NCBI RefSeq assembly: GCF_004010955.1
Contig: NZ_CP025227.1
Coordinates: forward strand, 2,728,001 to 2,792,000
From: Actinomyces wuliandei
GTDB lineage: Bacteria; Actinomycetota; Actinomycetes; Actinomycetales; Actinomycetaceae
DNA: 64,000 nt
Direction: 5' to 3'
Shown: in pieces, positions 9,047 to 18,625 of the stretch
Layout of the letters: each line of letters opens with the position of its first letter
Position numbering within the stretch: position 1 is the first letter of the stretch
Program-made: the position numbers and the translations under genes
The notes under the pieces: generated by a model
Seen by the model: only the letters and a program-made list of their open reading frames with translations
Told to the model about the DNA's origin: nothing
Databases searched by the model: none

Positions 9047-10039
9047 CTACCCCTGGCCTCCCTGGCCTGCGCCACGCCCCCGGGCCTGTCCCACCAGGGA
9101 GACGGCCAGTGCCCGTCCGAAGGCCCGGATGACAGGGTCTGCCTCCTGCGCCTGGCGCTGGGCGCGCTCGCCAGCAGCCACTGCCCACCGGGGCATGTCC
9201 TCCTGGTCCATGGTGCTCGCCCCCGCGACACCCTGGCTGCGCAGCACGCTGCGCGCCTGCCAGTAGCCGACCCGCTGGGGCGAGGACTCCGGGTGGTGCT
9301 GGAGGGCCAGGAGCCCTCCGACCCGCCACGCCTGGAGGGGGCACTGAGCCGAGGAGGCCAGGAGGACCGCGTCGTCGGGGAGCCTTACCACGGCGTCGTC
9401 GTGGGAGACGATGGCAGGCAGGCGCCTGTCGTGCCACACGGGCAGGCCCAGGTCGGCAGCCTCGCGCGCTGCAGCCTCGGCAGCCGGGCCGAGCAGCGGG
9501 TCCTCTCGTGCCGCCCGGGTCAGGTGGAGGTCCACGACACCACCCTCCCTGCCGTGCGGGGAGGGCACCGCCGTCTGGCCTCCCAGGGCCTCGGCGGCCA
9601 CCTGGGCACCCAGGCAGACGGCCACCGTGGGGAGGTCGTTGCGGGCGGCGTGGCGCAGGAGTCCACGCAGGTCCGCAAGCCACGGGCAGGTGCCATCGTC
9701 ATGAGCGCTCATCGCACCGCCCAGGACGACCAGGGCGTCGTCAACCTGCTCCACAGCGGGCACCTCCTGCCCGCGCCACAGCCTGACCGTACGCAGCCCG
9801 ACACCCTCGGCGCGCAGCCACTCCCCCAGCCGCCCCAGCGGGGCGCGCTCCTCGGGCTGGACCACGGTGACCGTCAGGGAGGCCGACGGGGGAGGCAAGG
9901 CTGTCCGCAGGGAAGATGCCTGCGGGGAGGCCGTGGGTACCACACGACCGTCCGGGACCCGGCAGGAGCCGGAGCCCTCCGGACGCCGGGGCCGCGGTCC
10001 GCCCCTGTCCGGGACATGCGTACTGGTCGTCTCGCGCAT
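9047..10039 (-). CDS. Class I glutamine amidotransferase-like protein
   Basis: The 330-residue protein contains a class I (triad) GATase fold: an early VLGGAMSAHDD segment, the nucleophile elbow VCLGAQ with the catalytic Cys (about residue 162), and the QHHPES motif with catalytic His and Glu (about 255-260). Stand-alone members of this type are usually annotated as GMP-synthase-like amidotransferases; the ammonia acceptor is unknown. The N-terminal 50 residues look disordered. The frame has an ATG at 10048 as well, but TAGCAT ends 7 nt before ATG 10039, which fits the leaderless pattern of this genome. It converges with the XPB gene and diverges from the TPM gene. Confidence 0.8.
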   Translation of the reverse strand: MRETTSTHVPDRGGPRPRRPEGSGSCRVPDGRVVPTASPQASSLRTALPPPSASLTVTVVQPEERAPLGRLGEWLRAEGVGLRTVRLWRGQEVPAVEQVDDALVVLGGAMSAHDDGTCPWLADLRGLLRHAARNDLPTVAVCLGAQVAAEALGGQTAVPSPHGREGGVVDLHLTRAAREDPLLGPAAEAAAREAADLGLPVWHDRRLPAIVSHDDAVVRLPDDAVLLASSAQCPLQAWRVGGLLALQHHPESSPQRVGYWQARSVLRSQGVAGASTMDQEDMPRWAVAAGERAQRQAQEADPVIRAFGRALAVSLVGQARGRGAGQGGQG

Positions 10040-10147
10040 ACCACTCATGCTAGCCACCACCCCGCCGCTGGCACGGGTCGGCCGCGCCTGCCGCCTTGGG
10101 CGAAAAAGGGCAGGACGGGCTTGCCTCACGCCCACCTGGCAGCGACC

Positions 10148-12259
10148 ATGGCCTTGATGCCGCACGCACCCTCGCCTCCCACCCGCGTCCTGACCCTGCT
10201 GACCACCTGCGGCCTCCTCCTGGCAGGGACCCTGGCTGTGCCCGTCAGCGCCCTGGCTGCCCCCGCCGCCGAGCCGGGAGCCACACGACCTGTGCTGCCT
10301 GCGCACGGCACGGGCTCAGGCGCACCCTCAGACGCCTCGGGCTCCCCGACAGTCCTGACCAGCCACGTCACCGACGAGCTGGGGATCCTGGACCGGTCGG
10401 CCGCCGAGGACGTGGTCGCCCGCATGGCCTCCGACCACGGGGTCGGGCTGTGGGTGCTGACCGTCTCCGACCCCGGCAGGAGCGCGACGGAGACCGCCCA
10501 GGCGGTCTTCAACGACACCAGGCTCGGCGACGACGACGCCGTCCTGGTCATCAACATCCCCAGCGACAACCCGTCAGCGCGCACCTACAGCTTCCAGACA
10601 AGGGCAGGCACTTCCCGGATCTCCGACTCCCAGCTCGACCGCATTGACGACGCCCTCAGGGAGGAGCTGGGCGAGCAGCGCTACGACGCCGCTGTCGCCT
10701 CCATTCCGGAGAGCATGGGCGCATCCGGCTCGGTCAGCCCGGCCGTCCTGTCCCTGGGGGTGGGGGCTGTCGCCGTGGGCGGTGGCGCCGCAGCCTGGGC
10801 TGCCTCGCGCAGAAGACGGAAGGACCAGGGCGGGGCGACCGCCACGAGCGCGGGGGCCGGGGGCGACAGGCAGTCTGACGCCCTGCCTCTTGAGGAGCTG
10901 CGGGTCCGGGCCGGCAGTGCCCTGGTAGACGCCGACGACACCGTGCGTTCCGCGGCCGAGGAGCTCTCCTACGCCCAGGCGCAGTTCGGGCTGTCCGCGA
11001 CAGACGCCTTTACCGCCGCCCTGGACCGGGCGCGTGAGCACGTGGCTCGGTCCTTCGAGCTGCGCCAGGCCCTGGATGACGACGTCCCTGAGACCGAGGC
11101 GCAGCAGCGCCAGATGAGCGCCGAGATCCTCAGGCGCTGTGAGGCTGCGGTGGAGGAGATCCGCGTCCAGGCGCAGGCCTTCAGCGCGCGCCGGGGGATC
11201 GAGGCGAGCCTGCCGACCTCTGTCGCGGAGACCGCCCAGAGGGCTGAGGAGACCGAGCAGGCCATCACTGTGGCCGAGAGCCTGCTAGTGACCCTGCACG
11301 CCGCCTACCCGGCCCCTTCCCTCACCAGCGTCTCCGAGGCCCCCTCCCAGGCCCGCAGGCTCCTGGTGGCTGGCCGCACCGCCCTGGACCAGGCCCGCAG
11401 CAGCATCGAGCAGGGGCAGAATGCCGCAGCCGTCGAGCAGGTGCGCATCGCCCAGGGGGCCATCGCCCAGGCGGACGACCTGGCAGCGCAGGTGACCACC
11501 GCGCGGGAGCGCCTTCAGAGGGCGGGCGAGGCCCTGGAGGCGGCTATCGCCTCGATCTCCTCTGACCTGGTAGACGCGCAGCGACTTGCCGACGCGGTAC
11601 CCGAGGCGACCCTGCGCCCCCTGGTGGAGGACGCGCAGGCGGCGGTCCAGGAGGGGCGGGCCGCCAGCGGGCCCAGCCCGTCGGGGGACCCACTGGCGGC
11701 ACTCGACCACCTGGCACGGGCTGAGGCCGCCATTGACGCCGCCCTGGCACCGGCACGGGAGCAGGAGGAGAACATCTCTCGCGCACGGGCCTCGGTCGGC
11801 TCCCGCCTGAGTCGGCTGGACTCCCAGGTGGAGGCAGTGACCGCCTACATCACCACCCACCGGGGCGTGGTGGGCGCCTCGGCGCGCACCGCCCTGAGCG
11901 AGGCCTCCAGGCACGCCAGCGCCGCCACGACGGCACAGAAGGCGGACCCGGTAGCGGCCCTGGCCGAGGTGGCCGCCGGGGAGTCTCTCGTGGCGCAGGC
12001 CCAGGCACTGGCGGAGGCCGACGTGAGGGGTGGCAGCGGCCCCAGCGGCTCGTTCAACGGGCCTGGCGCTGACACCCTGGGTGCTCTGGTCCTGGGAGGC
12101 ATCCTGTTCGGTGGAGGCTCAGGACCCCGCAGGTACGGGGGCTGGGGCGCACCTGGGCCCCGCCCTGGCGGAGGCTTCAGCGGGGGCGGCGGCTTCCGAG
12201 GCGGAGGAGGAGGCTTCGGCGGGGGCGGCGGCTTCCGAGGTCGCGGTGGCGGCTTCTGA
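10148..12259 (+). CDS. TPM-domain membrane protein with Gly-rich tail
   Basis: The 703-residue protein has a signal peptide (about 12-38), an extracytoplasmic TPM domain (about 68-190, containing GLWVLTVSD and DDDAVLVINI), one membrane segment (about 197-219) followed by RRRRK, a long Ala/Glu-rich helical cytoplasmic region (about 230-640) with coiled-coil character, and a Gly/Phe/Arg-rich C-terminus. TPM proteins are envelope-linked, and in actinobacteria they commonly precede a pspA-like gene, as here (168 bp to pspA). A role in membrane stress is inferred. ATG 10148 has no convincing ribosome binding site; ATG 10157 is an equal alternative. Confidence 0.85.
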   Translation: MALMPHAPSPPTRVLTLLTTCGLLLAGTLAVPVSALAAPAAEPGATRPVLPAHGTGSGAPSDASGSPTVLTSHVTDELGILDRSAAEDVVARMASDHGVGLWVLTVSDPGRSATETAQAVFNDTRLGDDDAVLVINIPSDNPSARTYSFQTRAGTSRISDSQLDRIDDALREELGEQRYDAAVASIPESMGASGSVSPAVLSLGVGAVAVGGGAAAWAASRRRRKDQGGATATSAGAGGDRQSDALPLEELRVRAGSALVDADDTVRSAAEELSYAQAQFGLSATDAFTAALDRAREHVARSFELRQALDDDVPETEAQQRQMSAEILRRCEAAVEEIRVQAQAFSARRGIEASLPTSVAETAQRAEETEQAITVAESLLVTLHAAYPAPSLTSVSEAPSQARRLLVAGRTALDQARSSIEQGQNAAAVEQVRIAQGAIAQADDLAAQVTTARERLQRAGEALEAAIASISSDLVDAQRLADAVPEATLRPLVEDAQAAVQEGRAASGPSPSGDPLAALDHLARAEAAIDAALAPAREQEENISRARASVGSRLSRLDSQVEAVTAYITTHRGVVGASARTALSEASRHASAATTAQKADPVAALAEVAAGESLVAQAQALAEADVRGGSGPSGSFNGPGADTLGALVLGGILFGGGSGPRRYGGWGAPGPRPGGGFSGGGGFRGGGGGFGGGGGFRGRGGGF

Positions 12260-12427
12260 CCCATGTGACGCCTGGAACCCCGCACGGCTGGATACCGCGC
12301 CACCATCATGCCCTGAGCGATCAGGGCGCCGTACCACCTGCCTGCCGCGCCGAGGACCTGGAAGTATCGGCCCCACCACCGTGCTGCGGACCTGCGCCGC
12401 CGCGCACCGACAGAAGGACTTGCACCC

Positions 12428-13267
12428 ATGGCTGAGAAGCAGTCGATCCTGGGACGCGTCGCCCAGCTGACCCGCGCCAACATCAACGCGCTCCTGGACC
12501 GGGCCGAGGACCCGGAGAAGATGCTCAACCAGCTCGTACGCGACTACTCCACCTCTATCGCCGAGGCCCGTGACGCCGTCGCGCAGACCGTGGGCAACTT
12601 GCGCCTGGCGGAGAAGGACCACGAGGCCGACCTGGCCGAGGCCCGGGACTGGGGCGGCAAGGCCCTGGCCGCCTCGCGCAAGGCGGACCAGCTGCGCGCC
12701 GCAGGGGACGCCGCCGGGGCCGACAAGTGGGACTCCCTGGCCAAGGTCGCCCTGACCAAGCAGATCAACGCCGAGAACGAGGCCAAGGCGGCTGAGCCTC
12801 TCATCGCCTCGCAGCGCCAGGTCGTCGACCAGCTCAAGAACGGGCTGCAGCAGATGGAGCTGAGGCTCAGTGAGCTCCAGTCCCGGCGGGACCAGCTGCT
12901 CGCCCGGCAGAAGACCGCCCAGGCCCAGGTCAAGGTCCAAGGGGCGATCCGGTCAATCAACGTCTTGGACCCCACCAGCGAGCTGGCCCGTTACGAGGAC
13001 CAGGTGCGTCGGGTCGAGGCCCAGGCGGCAGGGCAGGCGGAGCTGGCCGGGTCCTCTCTGGAGTCCCAGTTCGCTGAGCTGGAGGCCTCGGGTACCAGCA
13101 TGGAGGCAGAGGCCCGTTTGGCCGCCCTCAAGACCGGCCAGGCCACGCCGCTCCCCCCGACGACCCCCACCGCGCAGATCACAGAAGGTGACGGGGCACA
13201 GCTTGACGCCGCCTTCGAGGAGCTCAAGGCGCAGACCCGCCCGAGCGAGGACGGCTCCTCCTACTGA
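12428..13267 (+). CDS. pspA: PspA/IM30-family membrane-stress protein
   Basis: The 279-residue product is a long coiled-coil protein of the PspA/IM30/Vipp1 (ESCRT-III-like) family. The N-terminal helix begins with SILGRVAQLTRANINALLDR, typical of the family's membrane-binding helix, followed by ARDAVAQTVGNLRLAEKD and a Gln-rich coiled coil up to about residue 200, then a less ordered acidic tail. It would bind and stabilise the cytoplasmic membrane under stress. It follows the TPM-domain gene in the same direction, and AGAAGGA at 9 nt supports the start. A PspC-domain gene lies about 31 kb away, so the psp functions are scattered. Confidence 0.9.
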   Translation: MAEKQSILGRVAQLTRANINALLDRAEDPEKMLNQLVRDYSTSIAEARDAVAQTVGNLRLAEKDHEADLAEARDWGGKALAASRKADQLRAAGDAAGADKWDSLAKVALTKQINAENEAKAAEPLIASQRQVVDQLKNGLQQMELRLSELQSRRDQLLARQKTAQAQVKVQGAIRSINVLDPTSELARYEDQVRRVEAQAAGQAELAGSSLESQFAELEASGTSMEAEARLAALKTGQATPLPPTTPTAQITEGDGAQLDAAFEELKAQTRPSEDGSSY

Positions 13268-13456
13268 TCCCACTGACCTCCTACCAGGCTCCCGCCACCC
13301 TGCCGGGGCTGCACCCGCCTCAGCCGCAGCCCCGGCGGCACAAACCGGGACAAAGCACCGGCGGACGGACAGGACCACGGCGGCGCAGCGCGCGCACCGG
13401 CTGCGTTGACACCGTGTTGACACCGCATTCCTGGAGCACACCACTACCATGACCCC

Positions 13457-14047
13457 ATGACCGCCTCTACCTATCTTTTCGTCGATGGGGAGAACATCGA
13501 CGCCACCTTGGGAATGAGCGTCCTGGGACGTCGCCCCGACCCGGACGAGCGCCCTCGGTGGGATCGGGTGCTCGCCTACTGCGACCAGCTGTCGAGCACC
13601 GAGGGCGAGGAGGGTGCCCGCGCCCTGTTCTTCCTCAACGCCACCTCAGGTCACATGCCCATGGGCTTCATCCAGGCCCTGCTGGCCATGGACTACCGCC
13701 CAGTACCGCTGGCAGGGTCGGGCCTGCCCGAGGAGAAGGTCGTCGACACCGGCATCCAGCGGACCCTGGACACCCTGGCCGCTCAGGTCGAGGCGGGCCA
13801 GGACGTCCACGTCCTCCTCGGCTCCCACGACGGTGACTACATCCCCCAGGTGGAGAGGCTCCTGGACGCCGGAGCCCGTGTCGGGGTCCTGTGCTTCCGG
13901 GAGTTCCTCAACACCCACCTCGCGGCGCTGGAGGCCCGAGGCCTGACCATCCACGACCTGGAGAGCGACGTGGACGCCTTCACCATCGCCCTGCCGCGAG
14001 TGCGCATCATCCCCCTGGCCGACTTCGACCCCGCGAAGTTCCTCTGA
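13457..14047 (+). CDS. NYN-domain (PIN-like) putative ribonuclease
   Basis: The 196-residue protein is a single NYN domain: it opens with YLFVDGENIDATL, carrying the first conserved Asp of the PIN-like active site, and has a second acidic motif LLGSHDGDYIPQVERLL near residue 122, followed by GARVGVLCF. The family (LabA/YacP-related) is predicted to cleave RNA. A TACCAT -10 box ends 6 nt before ATG 13457, so the transcript is probably leaderless. It precedes the two-component genes by 134 bp and reads in the same direction, but a functional link is not evident. Confidence 0.82.
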   Translation: MTASTYLFVDGENIDATLGMSVLGRRPDPDERPRWDRVLAYCDQLSSTEGEEGARALFFLNATSGHMPMGFIQALLAMDYRPVPLAGSGLPEEKVVDTGIQRTLDTLAAQVEAGQDVHVLLGSHDGDYIPQVERLLDAGARVGVLCFREFLNTHLAALEARGLTIHDLESDVDAFTIALPRVRIIPLADFDPAKFL

Positions 14048-14181
14048 GTCCGCCGGGCACCACCCGCTGGTGCCCCGACCCGCCCGGCACATCCGCCCAC
14101 CCCGATCTCACCCCCTCCGGTGCAGCGCTCGCACTGATAACATTCAGGAGTTGCCCAGGACCGAGGGGGAAGGTGTCGTTC

Positions 14182-14919
14182 ATGGAGCGTTCCCAGCAGT
14201 CTCGCACCGAAGCTCATCTGCTCGTCGTCGACGACGAGCCGAACATCCGTGACCTACTTGCCTCATCACTACGTTTCGCCGGCTTTGAGGTCTCCGTGGC
14301 CGGCGACGGCAACAGCGCGCTGAAGAACGTGGAGAGGGGGGAGCCAGACTTGGTCGTCCTGGACGTCATGCTCCCCGACATGGACGGCTTCACGGTTGCC
14401 CGCCGTCTGCGCGAGCGTGACGTCACGACCCCGATCCTGTTCCTCACCGCCCGTGACGACATGGCGGACAAGGTGCAGGGACTGACGGTCGGGGGCGACG
14501 ACTACGTGACCAAGCCCTTCGGCCTGGAGGAGGTCATCGCCCGTATACGTGCCATCCTCAGGCGCACGCACGCCACTGAGAACGAGGACGACGGGGTGGT
14601 CCACGTCGCGGACCTGATCCTGGACGAGGACGCCCACGAGGTCCACCGCTCCGGCGTCGAGGTCGACCTGTCCCCCACCGAGTTCAAGCTGCTGCGCTAC
14701 CTCATGCTCAACGCCGGCCGCGTGGTCTCCAAGGCCCAGATCCTCGACCACGTCTGGGAGTACGACTGGAACGGGGACGCGGCCATCGTCGAGTCCTACA
14801 TCTCCTACCTGCGCCGCAAGGTGGACCAGATCACAGGCCGGGACGGTCAGCCCGTGGTCCCCCTCATCCAGACTCGCCGCGGCGTGGGCTACATGCTGCG
14901 TGAGCCCAAGAGCGAGTAA
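14182..14919 (+). CDS. OmpR/PhoB-family response regulator
   Basis: The 245-residue protein has a receiver domain (about 12-125) with the acidic pocket VVDDEP, the phosphoacceptor Asp61 in LDVMLPDMDG, a conserved Thr in FLTARDD and Lys in TKPF, then a winged-helix OmpR-type DNA-binding domain (about 145-240) with the SPTEFKLLRYL motif. It resembles the MprA/TcrA branch of actinobacterial regulators. Start ATG 14182 has a GGGGAAGG box upstream. Its TAA stop shares one base with the ATG of the sensor kinase (TAATG), so the two are translationally coupled. The signal cannot be read from sequence. Confidence 0.92.
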   Translation: MERSQQSRTEAHLLVVDDEPNIRDLLASSLRFAGFEVSVAGDGNSALKNVERGEPDLVVLDVMLPDMDGFTVARRLRERDVTTPILFLTARDDMADKVQGLTVGGDDYVTKPFGLEEVIARIRAILRRTHATENEDDGVVHVADLILDEDAHEVHRSGVEVDLSPTEFKLLRYLMLNAGRVVSKAQILDHVWEYDWNGDAAIVESYISYLRRKVDQITGRDGQPVVPLIQTRRGVGYMLREPKSE

Positions 14920-16577
14920 TGAGGGCGCGCGCACGCGCCTGGACCTCACGGCCGGTCAGCAAGCAGCACCGCCCTATCAAACGGGGCCGGTGGCACCCGA
15001 TCACGGCGATCCAGCGACCGGTTCAGGCACTGCCCCTGAGGACCCGGCTCGCTGTCATGATCACCGTCCTGCTCGCCCTGGGCCTGGTCATCGTCTCCTT
15101 CGTAGTCAGCCTCGTGCTACGCAACCAGATGCTGGGACAGATCGACGAGCAGCTGACCACCACGGCCGAGGCCTTCGGCAACCGGGCCATCCGCAACAAC
15201 CCCGGCAACGGGGACCTGCCCACCACCTACTACGTCGAGGCGAAGAACGAGAACGGCCAGAACGACGGCCCGTGGATCAACCCCCGGACAGCAGCCCGCT
15301 ACGGCACGCCCAGGCTCGGTGACGCCCTGGACCTTGAGACCGCTCTCGAGCACGAGGGCCGCCCGCAGCTGGTCACCGTGGAGTCGGAGCAGCCCGCCAG
15401 CCAGTGGCGGGTCATCATCATGCTGATGCAGGATGACCGCACCCAGGAGTACATCGGCGTCGTCGCCATCGCCCTCCCCCTCAAGGACGTCACCAGCACC
15501 CTGGAGCGCACCAACCTGGTGGTGCTCTTCTCCGACATCATCATCATCCTCCTAGGCGCCTTGACCGCAACCTACCTGGTACGCCGATCCTTCCGGTCGC
15601 TGCGCCAGATCGAGGGCGTGGCAGGAAGGATCGCCCAGGGGGACCTCTCCGCCCGCATCCTGGTGACCGAGCCGCCCACGACAGAGGTGGGGTCCCTCCA
15701 GCGGGCGCTCAACACGATGCTGTCCCAGAACGAGCACGCCTTCTCCGTGCAGGTGGTGGCCCAGGAGCGCATGACACGCTTCATATCCGACGCCTCCCAC
15801 GAGCTGCGTACCCCGCTGGCCGCGATCCGAGGCTACGGGGAGCTCTACCGGATGGGCGGGGTCTCGCCCGAGAAGACGAGCGAGGTCATGGGGCGCATTG
15901 AGGACGAGTCCAACCGCATGGGACGGCTGGTGGACGACCTCCTCCAGCTGGCGCGCATGGACGAGGGTCGGCAGATGGACATGACCGAGGTGGACCTCAC
16001 CGACCTGGCTGGTGCCGCCCTGTCCGACATGGCCGTCCTGGCCCCTGACCGGGACTGTGCCCTCGTCCCGCTCGACCCTGAGGCGGAGGCGGCGGGCCAG
16101 GACGCCCCCTCGGTGACGGTGGTGGGGGACAAGGACCGGCTGAGCCAGGTGCTGACCAACCTCCTGGGTAACGTGGTGCGCCACACTCCTGACGGGACAC
16201 CGGTGGAGATCGCGGTGGGAACGAGCACCGCGTCCAGGGTCAGCACCGACACTGCGGAGTACCAGGTGGCCGTCGTCGAGGTCCGCGACCACGGAGCCGG
16301 GGTCCCCCCCGACGAGGCAGACAAGGTCTTCCAGCGCTTCTACCGCTCCGACTCCTCACGCAACCGTGAGACAGGAGGCTCTGGCCTGGGGCTGTCGATC
16401 GTGCTGGGCATCGTGGAGCGCCACCGCGGCACCGTGCAGATGCTCCAGACACCCGGGGGCGGCGCGACAGTCCACATCGAGCTGCCGCTGCCTGACGACA
16501 CCACAGGGCACCCGTCGCCTCCGGGAAGGAGGACGGGCCGCCCCGGTCATCCCGCTCATCAGGAGGCAGGTACTTAG
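14919..16577 (+). CDS. Sensor histidine kinase with HAMP domain
   Basis: The 552-residue kinase has two membrane segments (about 45-67 and 196-218) flanking an extracytoplasmic sensor of about 130 residues, then HAMP (about 219-272), HisKA with the phosphoacceptor His294 in SHELRTPLAAI, and HATPase_c with the N box NLLGNVVRH, the G1 box DHGAGVP and the G2 box GGSGLGLSIV. The layout is that of MprB/BaeS-type kinases. It is encoded immediately after its response regulator with a one-base overlap, so it is almost certainly the cognate partner. The C-terminal 30 residues are Pro/Gly-rich and probably disordered. Confidence 0.92.
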   Translation: MRARARAWTSRPVSKQHRPIKRGRWHPITAIQRPVQALPLRTRLAVMITVLLALGLVIVSFVVSLVLRNQMLGQIDEQLTTTAEAFGNRAIRNNPGNGDLPTTYYVEAKNENGQNDGPWINPRTAARYGTPRLGDALDLETALEHEGRPQLVTVESEQPASQWRVIIMLMQDDRTQEYIGVVAIALPLKDVTSTLERTNLVVLFSDIIIILLGALTATYLVRRSFRSLRQIEGVAGRIAQGDLSARILVTEPPTTEVGSLQRALNTMLSQNEHAFSVQVVAQERMTRFISDASHELRTPLAAIRGYGELYRMGGVSPEKTSEVMGRIEDESNRMGRLVDDLLQLARMDEGRQMDMTEVDLTDLAGAALSDMAVLAPDRDCALVPLDPEAEAAGQDAPSVTVVGDKDRLSQVLTNLLGNVVRHTPDGTPVEIAVGTSTASRVSTDTAEYQVAVVEVRDHGAGVPPDEADKVFQRFYRSDSSRNRETGGSGLGLSIVLGIVERHRGTVQMLQTPGGGATVHIELPLPDDTTGHPSPPGRRTGRPGHPAHQEAGT

Positions 16578-16685
16578 AGGGCAGGCACAAGGACGTGGCG
16601 GGAGAGACACACTCTTTCTTCGACTTCCTCCAGCAGGTAGTCCTACGATGGCAGTTGTCCTTTACCCGATCCTGGAGACAGACCT

Positions 16686-17999
16686 ATGGGCGTCACCGAC
16701 GCGCCGCAGTGGCTTCTTCCCGCCTTCGCCCGCAGCCTGCGGGCACTAGGCGCCACGGCCTCCGCCGAGCAGGTCCACTCCCGTGGTGAGCACCTCATTG
16801 AGCGGTGGTCCACCCCGGACCGCCGCTTTCACAACCTCCGCCATCTCATCGACATGCTGGCGCGTGTCGATGAGCTGGCGGACGAGTCCCACAGTCCCGA
16901 CATCATGCGGGTCGCCACCTGGTACCACGGCTGCGTGTTCTCCACCAGTGCGCAGGAGACCAGGCAGCACAGCAGCGGCGAGAACGAGGAGGCCTCCGCC
17001 GAGGTGGCTGTCCACGACCTGGGCGACCTCGGCGTCCCGGAACCGACGACGGCCCGCGTCCGGAACCTCATCCTCAGCCTCAGAGGGCACACCCCGGACA
17101 CCGGTGACATGGACGCGGCAGCCCTGGCCGACGCGGACCTGGGCGCGCTCGCGGTGGACCCGCAGACCTACAAGGAGTACCTGCGGCTGCTGCGTGAGGA
17201 GTACGCCCACGTCCCCCTGGCCACCTACCTGGAGACCCGCCTGGTGATCGTGGGCAGGCTCCTGGGCCGTGACAGGCTCTTCCACTCCCCTCTGGGTGAG
17301 CACTGGGAGCTGCCCGCACGGCAGAACCTTGAGGCAGAAAGGAAGCGTCTGACGGAGAAGCTGGCCAGACTCACCCCGGACGAGGCGGGGCAGCACACCG
17401 ACTGCTGCCCCTGGCAGTCAGAGTCTGCGCCGAGCCGCCAGCCCCGCTCTGCCGACTGCTCCTCCTCCAGCCTGGCCGAGGAGCCTGACGACCCTCGCCC
17501 ACCTCGCGACTGCAGCACCACCGTGGCTGCTGCGAGTACCCGGACAGCCGGGAGCGTCGCGGTGCCATCATCCTCCTTGGCCGCCGAGGTCACAAGCTCC
17601 GTCGAGGCACCGGTCGCCCTGCCCCCGTCCTCAACGCCTCCCGTGGCATCCTCCTCGACGCCGGTATCCGCCTCCTCCCCACGGACACCTGCCACGGGGG
17701 TTCCCCGCCTCGTCCCGCCGACCGCAGACGGGAGGTCGGTCCGGTCGGCTGACAGGAGCACGGACACGGACCTAGCGCTGAGCACCTCCATGGAGTCCTG
17801 CGCCGAGGACCTCGACCTTCTCCTGGCAGCCCCGCGCTCCCGCTACCCTGCAGAGGGCGAGCCCGCTGCTGACCGGGGCGCCCAGGCGGAGGCGGCTCGT
17901 CTGCGTCTCACCGAGAGGCTCAGGGAGAAGGCCCAGGAAGCCAGGCAGCTACGCGAGGCACGCTCTGGCAATCCTGCGAGCTGGGGTAGGGACAGCTAG
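16686..17999 (+). CDS. HD-like predicted metal-dependent phosphohydrolase with low-complexity tail
   Basis: Residues 1-230 of this 437-residue protein match the COG4339 type: RRFHNLRHLIDMLARVDEL (about 46-65), a WYHGCVF motif near residue 79 and an ENEEASAEVA motif near 103. In classical HD domains the second motif is HD; here the Asp is Gly, so metal binding at that site may be altered. Residues beyond about 235 are Ser/Pro/Thr/Glu-rich, of low complexity and likely disordered, about doubling the usual family length. The ATG has GGAGAC 7 nt upstream. Substrate unknown. It follows the sensor kinase by 108 bp but I see no functional link. Confidence 0.7.
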   Translation: MGVTDAPQWLLPAFARSLRALGATASAEQVHSRGEHLIERWSTPDRRFHNLRHLIDMLARVDELADESHSPDIMRVATWYHGCVFSTSAQETRQHSSGENEEASAEVAVHDLGDLGVPEPTTARVRNLILSLRGHTPDTGDMDAAALADADLGALAVDPQTYKEYLRLLREEYAHVPLATYLETRLVIVGRLLGRDRLFHSPLGEHWELPARQNLEAERKRLTEKLARLTPDEAGQHTDCCPWQSESAPSRQPRSADCSSSSLAEEPDDPRPPRDCSTTVAAASTRTAGSVAVPSSSLAAEVTSSVEAPVALPPSSTPPVASSSTPVSASSPRTPATGVPRLVPPTADGRSVRSADRSTDTDLALSTSMESCAEDLDLLLAAPRSRYPAEGEPAADRGAQAEAARLRLTERLREKAQEARQLREARSGNPASWGRDS

Positions 18000-18295
18000 G
18001 GACGACAGGGAGACGGTCCAGACGAGCTCGGGCCAGCCCACTGGGCTTGCTGCCCACACAGACTAGTCGGCTCCGCTTGATGTCAACTACCACCAGGCAG
18101 CCCCCAACCGCACGAGCTTACTACCTGACCGACCTACCAGGCCCTCCGCCTCCTACCCTCCCGGCACCACAGGCGGGCGGATGCAGGGGCAGCCCACAAG
18201 GACGGCTGGCTCTAGCCCGGCCAGCACCTCCTGGCCCCTAGGGTGGGCGTACGCCGCCAGGCGTCACCTACCAGACTGATGAAAGGGTCCCTGTC
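18000..18295. other. Intergenic stretch without a gene
   Basis: No supportable ORF or RNA gene is seen. The last 30 bases before the WXG100 gene contain a purine-rich GATGAAAGGG that can serve as its ribosome binding site. Confidence 0.4.
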
Positions 18296-18589
18296 ATGCC
18301 TGCCTTCTCTGTCGACACCAGCGCCATCGCAGACACTGCGGCGCGGGCGCGCAGCCGTATCGCCACCATTCAGACCGAGGTTGACGGGATGCAGGCCGAC
18401 ATCGGGGCGCTGGAGAACGTGTGGGCCGGGGCAGCCTCGGCCTCAATGGCCGTGTGCGCGCAGGAGTGGCGGCTCACCCAGCTCCAGGTCCAGGCCACCC
18501 TGGAGACGATCAGCCTGGCTCTGGACCAGGCCGCGACCTCCTATGACGACGCCGAGTCGGCCAACACCGGGCGGTTCGGGCGCGCCTGA
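18296..18589 (+). CDS. WXG100-family (ESX) secreted protein
   Basis: At 97 residues the protein has the length and helical hairpin pattern of WXG100 proteins. The central turn is LENVWAGAASASM, giving Trp-x-Gly at residues 43-45, and the C-terminal helix ends in SYDDAESAN (a YxxxD-like secretion signal: Tyr, three residues, Glu/Asp). Such proteins are exported as dimers by type VII (ESX) machinery. No ESX ATPase or partner gene adjoins it: it stands alone between the HD-like gene and groEL. Two other ESX-linked clusters occur in the window (24.1-28.8 and 57-64 kb). Confidence 0.8.
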   Translation: MPAFSVDTSAIADTAARARSRIATIQTEVDGMQADIGALENVWAGAASASMAVCAQEWRLTQLQVQATLETISLALDQAATSYDDAESANTGRFGRA

Positions 18590-18625
18590 GGACGCCGTCG
18601 GCATGCACGCCTACGCGCACAAGCG

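Noticed and set aside
8984..10147. N-terminal extension of the TPM protein (ORF open from 8,984)
   Set aside because: The extension overlaps the amidotransferase gene on the other strand and has no domain; the signal peptide starts at 10,148.
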